NCBI GenBank assembly: GCA_004793585.1
Contig: SRZB01000012.1
Location: 1 to 64,000 of the forward strand
From: Hominisplanchenecus murintestinalis
GTDB lineage: Bacteria > Bacillota > Clostridia > Lachnospirales > Lachnospiraceae
DNA: 64,000 nucleotides
Reading direction: 5' to 3'
Numbering within the stretch: position 1 is the stretch's first letter; every line of letters starts with the position of its first letter. This document shows positions 1 through 10,453 of the stretch, one piece after another. The notes under the pieces were generated by a model. That model was given only the letters and a program-made list of their open reading frames with translations, searched no databases and was not told the DNA's origin. A program made the translations under genes and the position numbers.

Positions 1-30
1 TTGCGTTTTGTGTGTTACAATTCATTTTAG

Positions 31-103
31 ATACCTCTCTGTTCAATAAGATTTTCACTAACCTGCAAGTCAGTAATCTTATTTTACTCTGAGGTATTTT
101 TTT
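31..103 (+). terminator. Possible intrinsic terminator at left edge
   Basis: Nested inverted repeats: ATACCTC (31-37) pairs with GAGGTAT (91-97), and inside these AATAAGATT (45-53) pairs with AATCTTATT (75-83). On the plus strand the outer arm runs straight into a T tract (97-103). That fits a terminator for a plus-strand gene lying left of the window. It may also stop the minus-strand operon that ends at 105. The stem is interrupted, so confidence is moderate. Confidence 0.45.
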
Positions 104-104
104 C

Positions 105-341
105 TCAACCTTCTTTCTTGGAATTTCCTATATTTGAATTATACAGGAAGCTCCACGTATTCTTTAATGCATTGTCCAATTGCTGTTTCTTTTTCTGCTC
201 TATATCATGACTCATCTTTTGCTTCTTTCTTCTCCTCTTTTGGGTCATTCTCACAATCAAAACCACCAGTATGCCTCCTGCTATGGCTTCATATACAGCA
301 ATTGCCCAATATGACAGTAAAATATTTCCCAACTCTTCCAT
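105..341 (-). CDS. Small single-pass membrane protein, last gene of kinase operon
   Basis: About 78 residues. A hydrophobic segment near the N-terminus (roughly residues 9-30) is followed by a strongly basic cluster (RKRRKK-like), so the protein is probably anchored with a cytoplasmic, positively charged tail. An upstream in-frame ATG exists at 359, but the GGAGG that would serve as ribosome binding site overlaps that ATG, so the ATG at 341 is preferred. It lies just downstream of the giant Ig-repeat protein gene on the same strand and is probably co-transcribed with it. No family was recognised; its position suggests a role with the surface protein or kinase, which is inference. Confidence 0.55.
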   Translation of the reverse strand: MEELGNILLSYWAIAVYEAIAGGILVVLIVRMTQKRRRKKQKMSHDIEQKKKQQLDNALKNTWSFLYNSNIGNSKKEG

Positions 342-394
342 TTCTCGCCTTACCTCCATATATTCCGTCCGGGATTATAGCAGCGGTTGCTGAA

Positions 395-3300
395 TTATAC
401 TCTTGGCGCCCTGCGCTTTCTAACAGCCAGGAATAGGAATAGCAAAATTGCCGCCGCTGCCACGCCTCCAATTGTCCCCCAGAAAAGCATTCTGTTCGCA
501 TACCATCGGATAAATGCATTTGTAGATACCGTCAACTGATGGGAAAATTCAAATCCAGGCTGAAACGCATACTGTCCGTCCGCAGTTTTTTCATCCGTAT
601 CCGTAATATTTCCCGCCAAATCTTCAATCACAAGCCGCACATTTTGATTCATGCCCTCTGTCACCACAAGGGAATTGTTAAACCTGACGATTTCATCAAA
701 AGTGTCATAGCTTCCTGCCACCTTATCGTCTACATAAACGGTAACCTTTTTCAGTCCAATAGCGTCAAAGACTTCAAACTCTATATTCTGGCTTTCCGCA
801 TTAACAATCGCATTCTCAAGCCCCCTAATGCTGGTAATTTCCGCCGGAGTAGTATCTATCCGGAACATTACGTCTCCCTCTTCAAAATTTATAGTCTCGG
901 GCTTATTCCCGGCTGTATCTTCTGAAGCGATAGCTATACGGTAGATTCCGTCCTCCTCAAAGTTCTTGGGGGCAATCTTATACTCATATTGATACCAGCC
1001 GCTCTGCCCCACCTTCACTTTGTCGTTAACTACCGGGTTTACGGTATACTCCACATTATTTAAAGGCGCTCCATCCCGGCTAATTTGAATCTTCAAAGAA
1101 TCCTCCACCAGCCTGTCAGGGTTATACTCTGTAATTACCAGCCCTTGTTCTATCCCCTGTGTGTACACATCCTTTATGGAGATCAGATAATCATCAAACA
1201 CATACACAGAGCCGAAGCGGTTCACGGTAAAAGTTACCTCTTCTTTTTCCTCATTGCCTGCCAAATCCGAAACTTCTACTGTCAGCGTATAAATTCCGTC
1301 ATTTTCCGGTTTCTTGAAGAAAGCATCGCTGATACCCTGTCCGCCGTTGCTGTTTTCCTCCAGTTTTTTCAGGAACTCTTCTGTCACGTCAATATTTTTT
1401 TCATCTTTCCTGGTTCTCAAGAGCCGGATTTTATGGTCCCTGAAGTTCACATCTGAATAGCTGATAGCCGGAACCACTTCGCCTTTATAAGATTTTCCAT
1501 TTTCCACTCCGGTGATTTTCGGCTTTTCAATATTAGTATCTACCGTAAATTCCTGACCCGCTTGGGAATCCCCATAGGATGCCGCGCCGCTCTCGTTTCC
1601 AGCCATATCCTTCATCGTAACATCAAACGTATAATCCCCGTCTGCCTCATAGGAGAATACCGCTGTATGCACATCACCGCTGCTGCTCCAGGACGCGCTT
1701 GGTGCAGTAACCGCACCGCCCCTCAGCGACGCCGTCTGTGTAAACGTCACCCTGCTTTCATCAAAATTGTGTTCTGTAATCGTAACAGTCCCTGTACGGC
1801 GCTCCTTAAAATACTTTCCGTTCTGCGCTTCATTATTGTCATAGCTTACGCTAACCGTAGGAACTGTCTGGTCAATCGTAAATTCCGTGGGGTTCGCGGT
1901 GCCTGCAGTGTAAGATACCTGGCCTTTATGTCCCGCCAAATCTGTATAATTCATGTCAAAGGTATAATCCCCGTCTGCATGGTAAGTAAGCATCGCCACA
2001 TGCTGCGTATCATCCAGGTTTCCCGTGCCTTTCACTTCTCTCCAAGCGGAGAGGGCAGGAACTGCTCCGTCTGTATTGCGTATTGTTGTAACGATGTCTT
2101 TCGGGTCAAAGTTTCTCTCCGTCACTGTAATCGTAGCCACCCGGTCATTCTGATAATATTTCCCGCTGTCCGGCGAGTTGTTATTATAACTAACGACAAT
2201 CTTCGGGGCGGTTGTATCAATTTTTATTGCCCTCCTGCCTTTCGACGTATTTCCTGCATTATCTTCTGCGTATACCCGTATTACCACCTGGTTGCTGTTA
2301 TTCTTCGCAGAGTCCACAGTAATTTTCCCCGTCCAGCTTTTCTTTAATTGGGTACGCTTGGGATGTTCCTTGGTAAACTGATAGAGATTTCCTTCCTGCG
2401 TCTTTTTTCCCATATTAAATACTGCATACCGGACACTTTTCAGCCCGGAATAAGTATTTCCGCTCTGGGGGTCTTGTACTTGAATTGTCACTTTTACATT
2501 TTGACTGTAAATTCCGTTTACAGGCTGCTCCGGTGTAATGCTGACCTTGGGCGCAACAGACTCTACTCTGGGCTTCCGGCTGTCCACAATCATGCCGTCA
2601 CTGCTGATATAAGACACATTACCTGCTAAATCCGTAATTTTTACATAAATAGTAAACTGCTCATTCGGCTTCACGGTCACCGTACGGAAGTTCTTCCATT
2701 CCGTGACTTCCTGCAATTCCTTTTCCGTCATCGCCTTATCCCTGTCTGTTTTATAATAAAGCACGCTGCCTACCGGAGAAGTAGCATCCTCTGCAGTCCC
2801 TTTCACAGTAATCTTCTTCCCTGACCAAAATCCGAACGCAAGCATAGTTGCAAGCTCATCCCAGGTTTCTTCCCGCCCTTCCTGGCTTTTTGCCTGTACC
2901 ATTCCTGTAGGCGCCAGCTTATCTACGGTAAATTTCCAGGGCGCCTGGCATCCCAGGGTATTTACCGTGTCATTAGAATTTCCTGCCTTATCTGTATAGG
3001 AAATGGAAACGGTATAGTTGGCATCTGCAAAATAGGAAACGGTAGCTGTATGTACGGTGTCGTCCGGCGTCGCTCCCTCTTTTGCCGTCCATGCGCTAAT
3101 CATGGCATTGCGGTTGAGCTTTACGGTTTTCCCCGATGAGTCCACCGCACGGATTGCAATCCCCTCCGTGGCGGCGGCAGCATCAAAATGATGCGCCCGC
3201 TCGGTAATTGCCACAGTTGCCGTACGATTTTTATTAAAATACCCATTCCCACCGTTATCTTGGTTATTGTCATAAGAAACGGCTATAGCAGGCTTTGTAA

Positions 3301-6300
3301 CATCAATATCAAGAGTAACAAACGCGCTTGCCTTATTTCCTGCATTATCTTCCACGTTTACCGTTACCACTACATTACAGCTATTATTCTCCTTGGCATC
3401 TACGACAATCGTATCAGAATACTCCGCCTGCAAATCTCTATATTCTGGATTCTCCACACCAAACTGGCGGCTTCCGCTGTCCGTCACCTTATTTTGGTTC
3501 CTGACTTCATAAGAAACGCTTTTAATTCCAGAGTATGGCTGTGGTTCTGATACTTTTACCGCCACCTTCACATCATGATTGTAAAGACCATTTGCGTTTG
3601 CAGGTTCCGGCGTAAGTGTAATAATACTTGGCTTCGCATCAAGAATATATCCATCTGAACTGATATAAATATAGTTCCCCGCATAATCTGTGGCCTTCAT
3701 ATAGCATACAAAACGTTTTTCCGGTGAAAGAGGAAACTGCATCCTGGGAGAATACGTATCACCACTTTCTTCATCTTTAAACACCGTAAAGGCCGCTTTA
3801 TCCAGTTCTTCCACTGTTTTGGCGCGGGTATCCTCTGATATGTAATATTCCAGCCACACCGGGCTAAGGCTGTCTTGTGCTGTTCCTGCCACTGTAACCT
3901 CTGTATTGCTATACAAGCCAAAAGTTAGTGTCTGCACAATCTTATCCCACAGCTCCTCTCCCACCGTAACTTCCCCTTCAAACGGGTCCGTCCTGTCCAC
4001 CGTAAAGGTCTGCGGCGTATCGCCGACATATGACACATGTGCTTTTTTGCAGGAACCATCCTCACAGGAATCCCCATCATGCGTATGGCAGGTTAAATCC
4101 GCTTTGCTCTTATAGGACAGGGACCATGTATAATTCAGCTCCTCTTGAAAGGTAATTTTTAAAGTATGCGAATCTCCCTCATGCGTCCATACTCCTGCCA
4201 TCGCAGAGTAGTCTAAATCCTCTTTCTCGCCCTTGACATCTGCTTTTACATTCACCGTCAGGCCGTACGCTTCTTCCTCCCCGAAAGTTACATCCTCACA
4301 AAAAGCCTTATCCTTAACTGTGATAACCGCCTCCCTGGCATTTTGAAAATATCCCCTGCCTTCCGCTGTTGTTTTATTAGCTGTATCCTCAAATTTAACA
4401 GATACCTCTGGCGGCTCTGAACAGATATTTACCGTCAGTTCATCTCCTGTAAATGAATTTCCGGCATTATCCTCCGCCGTAACGGTTACTGTGATATTCT
4501 CCCCGCAAAATTCTTTAGCCTCTACCGTAATATAAGCATCCTGCGTCTCGCTGTCCCACTCGCTCAGTACTTCCCCCCCTTTTTTAAATGTATATAAATT
4601 CCCTTTTTTCTCTTTATTTTCTCCCTTTTTATCTTCTCCTTTAATCGTATAGTCAATGGTTTTAATGCCGGAAGTAAGCGCCCCTTCTTCCTGGAAGTCA
4701 CTGGCGTCCACCCTGATTTTTACATCTGTATTATAATAGCCATAGGCATTAGTGCCCCCCACCAGTTCTGCCTGCACAGTTCCCGGCTTTGTCTCACGGA
4801 TAATGCCTTCCGTGCTGATATAAACAAAGTTTCCCGCATAATCTATGATTTTTGCATACACAATAAATTTCTCATCTTGATCTACCTGGCAGGGAACCTC
4901 TGTAAACTCTCCCTCTTCATAAAGTTGATCTAGTTCCGCTGCCGTCTTCAAAGACGTATCTCCATCTGTCTTGTAATACTTAATCGGGGCGGCAATGGGA
5001 GATGTAGCGTCTTTCCCGCCAGCTTCCACAGTAACGGTTCCATTAGACCAGGCTCCAAAGGTCAGCGCCGACGCCAGCTTCGACCATATATTCTCCTCAA
5101 ACCCAATCCAGGACGCATTTTCCCGATCCCCCTGTTCAGAGGTAACCGGACGGGTAGTATCTACTGTAAATGTACTTGGGAAATTTCCCTTAATCTCAAT
5201 ATCCCCGGAACTCATATCGGCTTTATTGGTATACACAAAAGACTCCAACGTGTAATTTGCATCCTTTGAAAACGTAAGTTCCGCCGTATGCCTGTCTCCA
5301 CTATGAGTCCATGCAACTTTCAGATCCTCGCCGGTAAAAATCACTTCATTTCCATTAAAGTCCACTGCATCAACCTTTACCGCCATCCCATAATGTTTTT
5401 CTCCGCCTGTCGGATTTACGGTAATATCTTCTACAAAGGTATCTGCTGTATCTGTGATTACAAGGCTGGCGCTGCGCGCCGCTCCAAAATACGCTCTCCC
5501 TTCCTCTTCTCTATGGGGGGAATCTGCCTTAAACTGCACTTCCCCCGTAGGTTTGCCCGCCCGGATTTTCAGACTGCATGCATCTTCTTCGTCCATCGTA
5601 TAGACATTTCCCGCCAAATCTGTAACACGCAGATATACTTTCACATTATCACTATCGTTATTCTCCGCAGATACCGTAATGTTTCCGATATAAGAGGGCT
5701 GTGACTCTCCGCTCGGATCATGCGCATATGCTATGGTATATGGCATTGTCTCACGCCCACCGCTGGTAATCCGATATTCTACTTTCCCAATACCTGAATA
5801 TACTCCTTCATCCGTCACGGTAAACGCCACCGGTACATCTGCATGATAATAGCCATACGTATTTGCCTGCGCCGGTTTTATTTCCACCGAAGGGGCGTCC
5901 TGGTCCACTGCCAGCTTGATATTCATCGTAATATCTTTAGGCGTGACATTCCCCAGCCTGCCTTTCCCCACAGTAACCGTATGAATCTCCTGTGTCCCTG
6001 TAGCCTCTATCGTCTCCTGAGAACTTCCTTTCCCATTGAGCGTCACTCTTGTATACTCGCCTTGCGGCTCTATTTTTATCTTCGTTCCCTTCGGAATGAC
6101 AAATACTTTCTGCGAATTGCTTTCTTCCGTATATTTACGCAGAACCGCCACAGGGCTATTTTTCTCATCCAGCAAAACAATTTTATAAGAATCCCCCTCC
6201 AATGGGTTCTCTCCTGCCTCTTCTGTTTCGTTTTTCCCGAATGTCACCTCGACTGACGTATCTGCCGTGACAGCCGGGAGAGTGACTGTGAAACCTCCTT

Positions 6301-7444
6301 CTGCTGTCTCTTCTAAAGAATCCATTTTATCCACGCCCCCAACTGTAAGAGCAGACACATGATACCCTTTTTTCTGGCTGAGGGTGAGTTTGGGTTCAGA
6401 ATTTAGATTTGCCTGAAAACTTCCATTTCCGCTTCCGCCCGAATAAGAAACTTCACCCCCCGTCTCTGCCCCTTTGATCCTGACAGCAACTGTATAACAG
6501 TTCAACGCAAAACTAACCTCATACGTGTAATCCTTATCTGCCTTGCCAACAGTATCGGTATACGTTTTATCATTTTCTGTATAATTCTGAACCGCACCGT
6601 TTTTTACCACTTTTGAAACACGGTAACCCGTCTTAGGGGCAGCCGTGATTTCCAATTGGCTATCTTTCCTTACCACTACAGATCCGCCTGTACATTCAGG
6701 ATTGGTAACGACAGTTCCCTGCTCCTGGTTATAATTCACGGTAAGCGTGTAAACTTTTACAAAAAGAGCTTTGATTTCTATATCCTTCGGCACTGAAATA
6801 TTCTGCTGCAGACTGTCCGTATCTGACAGCGGCTGTTCTTTTCCATCCACTAACACCTGCATGAGCTGATATCCTGCGTTTGCTTCCGCCCGCATCTGGA
6901 CTGTTCCGTTTTCGTCTACTTTTTTTGTATCTAGCTCTTCACCGTCCAGTGTAATCTTTCCGCCCTCTCCCGCCGACGCCGTAACCTTATATTCTGTCAT
7001 AAAAACAACATGGATTTGCTTGTTGCCATCAGCAGCAATGCTCCCCGAATACTTCTTATATTTTTCCGGAAGCTCTATCTCCTCCCCTGCGCTAATCTCT
7101 TTAATATAGGTTGTGGCAGTTCCTTTATCAACCGGAATCAGCTCCACTCCTACCTGGCTTCCTTTTTCCACAGTAACGCTGTCCGTCTCACTCCCATTTA
7201 GTTTCACTGTGCCGCTTCCCCGGCTTTCAACCGTCACGGTTACCATTTCCGCCTGCGCGTTCTGCTCCTCTGTTTGAGGTTCCCCTTGCTCATCTGCCTG
7301 AGGTTTTTCCTCTTCTGCTGCAAATGCTGTGGAATTTGTATCTTCCGCCCCAAAAACTGTCATGGGGGCCAATCCTGCCACGAGTGCGGCTGCCAGGATC
7401 ACTGCCAGAAAACGCTTCATCATGTTTTCCCAATATTTCTTCAT
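395..7444 (-). CDS. Giant surface protein with InlB-like and Ig-like repeats
   Basis: About 2349 residues. An N-terminal signal peptide (MKKYWENMMKRFLAVILAAA, then AMTVFGA-like cleavage region) is followed by a Gln/Glu-rich linker, several InlB-type beta repeats, and then a long array of Ig-like modules. The modules recur in three forms: a YYKTD...DYAGN(F/Y)YIS block (about three copies), a YSGIKSVxYxV block (about four), and an SYDNN...YF..RTxTVTITE block (about five). The C-terminus has one transmembrane helix followed by RKRRAPRV, with no LPXTG motif. It is therefore likely membrane-anchored with a long extracellular stalk. The start at 7444 has a GGAGGAG site; the ATG at 7471 lacks one. 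It is the fifth gene of the FHA/PP2C/kinase operon. The ligand is unknown; adhesion or cell-envelope sensing is inferred. Confidence 0.85.
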   Translation of the reverse strand: MKKYWENMMKRFLAVILAAALVAGLAPMTVFGAEDTNSTAFAAEEEKPQADEQGEPQTEEQNAQAEMVTVTVESRGSGTVKLNGSETDSVTVEKGSQVGVELIPVDKGTATTYIKEISAGEEIELPEKYKKYSGSIAADGNKQIHVVFMTEYKVTASAGEGGKITLDGEELDTKKVDENGTVQMRAEANAGYQLMQVLVDGKEQPLSDTDSLQQNISVPKDIEIKALFVKVYTLTVNYNQEQGTVVTNPECTGGSVVVRKDSQLEITAAPKTGYRVSKVVKNGAVQNYTENDKTYTDTVGKADKDYTYEVSFALNCYTVAVRIKGAETGGEVSYSGGSGNGSFQANLNSEPKLTLSQKKGYHVSALTVGGVDKMDSLEETAEGGFTVTLPAVTADTSVEVTFGKNETEEAGENPLEGDSYKIVLLDEKNSPVAVLRKYTEESNSQKVFVIPKGTKIKIEPQGEYTRVTLNGKGSSQETIEATGTQEIHTVTVGKGRLGNVTPKDITMNIKLAVDQDAPSVEIKPAQANTYGYYHADVPVAFTVTDEGVYSGIGKVEYRITSGGRETMPYTIAYAHDPSGESQPSYIGNITVSAENNDSDNVKVYLRVTDLAGNVYTMDEEDACSLKIRAGKPTGEVQFKADSPHREEEGRAYFGAARSASLVITDTADTFVEDITVNPTGGEKHYGMAVKVDAVDFNGNEVIFTGEDLKVAWTHSGDRHTAELTFSKDANYTLESFVYTNKADMSSGDIEIKGNFPSTFTVDTTRPVTSEQGDRENASWIGFEENIWSKLASALTFGAWSNGTVTVEAGGKDATSPIAAPIKYYKTDGDTSLKTAAELDQLYEEGEFTEVPCQVDQDEKFIVYAKIIDYAGNFVYISTEGIIRETKPGTVQAELVGGTNAYGYYNTDVKIRVDASDFQEEGALTSGIKTIDYTIKGEDKKGENKEKKGNLYTFKKGGEVLSEWDSETQDAYITVEAKEFCGENITVTVTAEDNAGNSFTGDELTVNICSEPPEVSVKFEDTANKTTAEGRGYFQNAREAVITVKDKAFCEDVTFGEEEAYGLTVNVKADVKGEKEDLDYSAMAGVWTHEGDSHTLKITFQEELNYTWSLSYKSKADLTCHTHDGDSCEDGSCKKAHVSYVGDTPQTFTVDRTDPFEGEVTVGEELWDKIVQTLTFGLYSNTEVTVAGTAQDSLSPVWLEYYISEDTRAKTVEELDKAAFTVFKDEESGDTYSPRMQFPLSPEKRFVCYMKATDYAGNYIYISSDGYILDAKPSIITLTPEPANANGLYNHDVKVAVKVSEPQPYSGIKSVSYEVRNQNKVTDSGSRQFGVENPEYRDLQAEYSDTIVVDAKENNSCNVVVTVNVEDNAGNKASAFVTLDIDVTKPAIAVSYDNNQDNGGNGYFNKNRTATVAITERAHHFDAAAATEGIAIRAVDSSGKTVKLNRNAMISAWTAKEGATPDDTVHTATVSYFADANYTVSISYTDKAGNSNDTVNTLGCQAPWKFTVDKLAPTGMVQAKSQEGREETWDELATMLAFGFWSGKKITVKGTAEDATSPVGSVLYYKTDRDKAMTEKELQEVTEWKNFRTVTVKPNEQFTIYVKITDLAGNVSYISSDGMIVDSRKPRVESVAPKVSITPEQPVNGIYSQNVKVTIQVQDPQSGNTYSGLKSVRYAVFNMGKKTQEGNLYQFTKEHPKRTQLKKSWTGKITVDSAKNNSNQVVIRVYAEDNAGNTSKGRRAIKIDTTAPKIVVSYNNNSPDSGKYYQNDRVATITVTERNFDPKDIVTTIRNTDGAVPALSAWREVKGTGNLDDTQHVAMLTYHADGDYTFDMNYTDLAGHKGQVSYTAGTANPTEFTIDQTVPTVSVSYDNNEAQNGKYFKERRTGTVTITEHNFDESRVTFTQTASLRGGAVTAPSASWSSSGDVHTAVFSYEADGDYTFDVTMKDMAGNESGAASYGDSQAGQEFTVDTNIEKPKITGVENGKSYKGEVVPAISYSDVNFRDHKIRLLRTRKDEKNIDVTEEFLKKLEENSNGGQGISDAFFKKPENDGIYTLTVEVSDLAGNEEKEEVTFTVNRFGSVYVFDDYLISIKDVYTQGIEQGLVITEYNPDRLVEDSLKIQISRDGAPLNNVEYTVNPVVNDKVKVGQSGWYQYEYKIAPKNFEEDGIYRIAIASEDTAGNKPETINFEEGDVMFRIDTTPAEITSIRGLENAIVNAESQNIEFEVFDAIGLKKVTVYVDDKVAGSYDTFDEIVRFNNSLVVTEGMNQNVRLVIEDLAGNITDTDEKTADGQYAFQPGFEFSHQLTVSTNAFIRWYANRMLFWGTIGGVAAAAILLFLFLAVRKRRAPRV

Positions 7445-7497
7445 TTTCTCTCCTCCTCCGCTATATTCCAAGTGTTATGCAGGGCTTTTGCGCCTCA

Positions 7498-7935
7498 CTA
7501 AATCACCTCTTCTGTATGAATCAGCACGATGCTCTTCAAAATTTTACATTCTGCAGGGTGATGCTGTTTCCCCGCCTGTTTCTCCGTCTGACGCAGCACT
7601 TCTGTTCCTTTGCTAAGAAGCTCTGTTCCATTGCTGGTATATTCCAGCGCCATGGTAGCGTCTTTCTTACCGGAATCTACCGGAATCTGCTGGTTCTCCA
7701 TGACCTCTGTCACTTTCCCACGGCTTACCCCAATGGGTGTCGGGCGGTAAGATTTTCGGCCGCTTTTTTCATTTATCCTTCTCATCTCTTCGATGGACTT
7801 CCTTGCCGTACGTCCGCTCAAGTCCCCGATAACACCCCAAATTTTAAAACGAAACCACAAAAATACTGCCAGCAGCAAACTCAAGGCCGCCAATAAATAA
7901 GCCGCGATAGAAAGCGCCTCGTACGTCTGAGCCAT
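7498..7935 (-). CDS. Small membrane protein between kinase and surface protein
   Basis: 145 residues. One strong transmembrane helix lies near the N-terminus (about residues 10-32), followed by a basic cytoplasmic-like region and a low-complexity C-terminal half. It starts 2 nt after the kinase stop codon and has a good GGAGG ribosome binding site that overlaps the end of the kinase gene, so translation is probably coupled. No family was recognised. Its place in the operon suggests a membrane partner of the kinase or of the giant surface protein, which is inference only. Confidence 0.7.
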   Translation of the reverse strand: MAQTYEALSIAAYLLAALSLLLAVFLWFRFKIWGVIGDLSGRTARKSIEEMRRINEKSGRKSYRPTPIGVSRGKVTEVMENQQIPVDSGKKDATMALEYTSNGTELLSKGTEVLRQTEKQAGKQHHPAECKILKSIVLIHTEEVI

Positions 7936-7937
7936 AT

Positions 7938-9638
7938 TTACTGCCTCCTTTCTTCCATATTGCTGTACGCTCGTTCAATATTTTCCACATACTGTTCACA
8001 GGAATACAAGATAGAATCCCGGATTGCCAAAGACGCTTGCTGGGTTACCGCTAATTTCTCCGTTTTTTCACGGATAATCTCTAACATTTTTAAAACAGAA
8101 TTCTTATCTATTTTTACGGATGCCAGTCCCCTCCTATGGTCATTTAACAGGTTCACAATCTCCTGATACATCGTCAGCTTGATGTTTGCCGCATCATCAT
8201 AATCATAGCTCTCTACTTTATCTATACATATGTTCAAGGAATCCAGAAGCCCTTCATACGCTTCCTTGGTTGGCTCCTTAACGCTGGTAGCATTTACTAC
8301 GTAGTTTGTGTAAAACTCGCCTATAATCTGATAGCTTTGAGAAATTTCATAATATTGATATTCAGTATTTTTACTTTCCACTATGGACTGAAAATAGGGA
8401 TATGCTTTCAGCGCCCTATTCCGAAACGTGCTATCTCCTCCTGAATACAGATAAAAATAAGTAATTCCTGACTCATATGCCAACTCCAGATACTCCCTAT
8501 CCTCTGTCTCAAGCTGTTCTCTATTTTGATTATATCTTGCGATAAACTGCTTACTCTCCTCATCTCCAAACTGCCCGTTTTCCTGGTATGCATCCAGAAG
8601 CTTCAAATATGCCCTTGTGTCTGTCCCCGCCAAATCAATGGCTTCCAGATAGCTCTGCACTTTTTCGTCATACGGCGTGGAATCGGAAATATTAATCATC
8701 TGTTCATAATCTCTGCTGTGTTCATAAGCCCCCATAGCCTGCGCGCCCAGTCCTGCCGTACCCAAGACCACTGACATGGATGCCGCAATGATAAAGGAAG
8801 CCAGCTTCCTTTTCTGCTTTTTCTTGTATGCGCCGTCTTCTTCTTCATAATGCTCCAATGCGTACATTAACTCGCTGCAGTTCTGGTAACGATCCTCCGG
8901 GTCAAGCGCCGTACACTTGTCAATAATCCTTTCCAGGCCTCCTGAAAGTTCCAGATTCCATTGACGGATTGGCGCATACATATAGTCTGCATTCCGCGGG
9001 TCGGCTCCCGTAAGCAGATGGTGCATCGTCATGCCAAGGGCATAGATATCAGACCGGACGTCTGTCTGCCTGGAGCCGTGCTGCTCTGGCGGCGCATACC
9101 CCCTCGTCCCCAATATCGTCGTATCTGCCAGATTTTTTTCTTTATATTCCCGTGCAATACCAAAATCAATGACCTTTAGGTTTCCTTCGGGCTTCAGCAT
9201 CACGTTATCCGGCTTCATATCCCGGTAAATAATCGGAGGCTTTTGGGAATGGAGATATTCCAGGACGTCGCAAAGCTGTTTTGCCCAGTCAAGGACCTGC
9301 TCCTGCGGCTGTGCGCCATATTCTTTCAGAATCTTCCCCAAAGACTCGCCCTCAATATAATCCATAATGACATAGATCGTCTGTCCATTGTCAATAATAT
9401 CCACAATACGTGGAAGCGCCGGGTGGTCCAGGCGCTTCATCAGGTTTGCCTCTGCCAGGAGGCTGTTAACGACTACCTCATTATTTTTCCCACTGGCCGT
9501 TTTCCGAATCTCTTTAACCGCCCACTGTTTATTCAGGCGCTTATCCATTGCCAAATATACTATGGACATTCCGCCTTTCCCAATCTGCTTTAATATCTCG
9601 TATTTTCCATCAAGTACAGTACCGACTTTTGTTGCCAT
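7938..9638 (-). CDS. Membrane Ser/Thr protein kinase without PASTA domains
   Basis: 566 residues. A Hanks-type kinase domain spans residues 13-270: glycine loop GKGGMS (20-25), catalytic Lys42 in VKEI, Glu63, catalytic loop YRDMKPDN (138-145, with Tyr in place of the His of HRD), DFG at 158-160, and a GTRGYAPPE activation-segment end. One transmembrane helix (about 280-300) leads to an extracellular region of about 265 residues that is helical and TPR-like in appearance. PrkC/PknB-type PASTA repeats are absent, so the sensor is different. The gene lies between a PP2C phosphatase (15 nt upstream) and a small membrane protein (2 nt downstream). It presumably phosphorylates the FHA protein and other targets on Ser/Thr, reversed by the phosphatase. 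Confidence 0.93.
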   Translation of the reverse strand: MATKVGTVLDGKYEILKQIGKGGMSIVYLAMDKRLNKQWAVKEIRKTASGKNNEVVVNSLLAEANLMKRLDHPALPRIVDIIDNGQTIYVIMDYIEGESLGKILKEYGAQPQEQVLDWAKQLCDVLEYLHSQKPPIIYRDMKPDNVMLKPEGNLKVIDFGIAREYKEKNLADTTILGTRGYAPPEQHGSRQTDVRSDIYALGMTMHHLLTGADPRNADYMYAPIRQWNLELSGGLERIIDKCTALDPEDRYQNCSELMYALEHYEEEDGAYKKKQKRKLASFIIAASMSVVLGTAGLGAQAMGAYEHSRDYEQMINISDSTPYDEKVQSYLEAIDLAGTDTRAYLKLLDAYQENGQFGDEESKQFIARYNQNREQLETEDREYLELAYESGITYFYLYSGGDSTFRNRALKAYPYFQSIVESKNTEYQYYEISQSYQIIGEFYTNYVVNATSVKEPTKEAYEGLLDSLNICIDKVESYDYDDAANIKLTMYQEIVNLLNDHRRGLASVKIDKNSVLKMLEIIREKTEKLAVTQQASLAIRDSILYSCEQYVENIERAYSNMEERRQ

Positions 9639-9653
9639 ACGCTCCCATTCCCC

Positions 9654-10424
9654 CTACTCTTCACATTTCATCAGAGCAACCGTAATATTATCTCTTTCAT
9701 TTCTTGTCTTTACCCTGTTTATCAAATATCTTTCTTTGTCTTCCATGATTTCTGCACTTCCGATATTTTCTGCCCGAAATTCCTCATAAATTTCCTCTGT
9801 GCTCAGCTTATGCCGAAAGCCATCCGAGCAGAGCATATATACATCTCCCTTTTCTGTCCTTCCATGCAGGATATCTGGCGTAACTATCCCGGAAGCTCCC
9901 ACGCACTGAATCAAAACATTTCTCTGCGGATGGTTCTCCGCCTCCTCCTCGGTCATATTTCCTCTTTTTATTTCCCTTGCTACAAAGCTGTGGTCCTCCG
10001 TAAGCTGTTCCACCGTACCGGCAATCTTGTAAACCCGTGAGTCTCCTACATGGGCAATCAGGTAATGCCCTTCCATTAGCAGGATTGCGCTGACTGTAGT
10101 CCCCAGGGTAATGCCTTCCTGCTTGCCATACTCAAGGATTCTAAAATTACACGCCTTAACGAGCCGCTCCCAATCCGCCGACAGCCCGTCCCAGATACCG
10201 CCGGATATTTTCCATGGAAGCTGCTGTTCAAACCATTCAATAAATGCCCTGATTACCGTAGCGCTGGCTAATTCCCCTTTTTTCAGTCCTCCCATCCCGT
10301 CGCATAGTACGCACATGGCAATTTGCCCATGTTGCTCTGTGTCTGCTATTTTTATGCAAACACCATCCTGATTTGTCCTTTTGCTAATCCCCGTATCAGA
10401 GACTGCCGCACCCAGATACTTCAT
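9654..10424 (-). CDS. PP2C-family protein phosphatase
   Basis: 256 residues covering one PP2C (PPM) domain. Metal-binding motifs are visible: TNQD near residue 16, CDGMGG near residue 40, GDSR in the middle and CSDGF toward the C-terminus. It removes phosphate from Ser/Thr residues using two metal ions and would oppose the kinase encoded 15 nt downstream. The start at 10424 is chosen because GGAGAAAGGG lies just upstream; the in-frame ATG at 10463 lies inside the end of the FHA gene and lacks a site. It is cytoplasmic, with no membrane segment. Confidence 0.92.
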   Translation of the reverse strand: MKYLGAAVSDTGISKRTNQDGVCIKIADTEQHGQIAMCVLCDGMGGLKKGELASATVIRAFIEWFEQQLPWKISGGIWDGLSADWERLVKACNFRILEYGKQEGITLGTTVSAILLMEGHYLIAHVGDSRVYKIAGTVEQLTEDHSFVAREIKRGNMTEEEAENHPQRNVLIQCVGASGIVTPDILHGRTEKGDVYMLCSDGFRHKLSTEEIYEEFRAENIGSAEIMEDKERYLINRVKTRNERDNITVALMKCEE

Positions 10425-10453
10425 TATTATTTCCCTTTCTCCTCCATGATTTA

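Noticed and set aside
1562-2347. Long plus-strand ORF (261 codons) opposite the giant Ig-repeat gene
   Set aside because: No ribosome binding site, unnatural composition (His/Arg/Cys-rich), and fully antisense to a convincing gene; a codon shadow.
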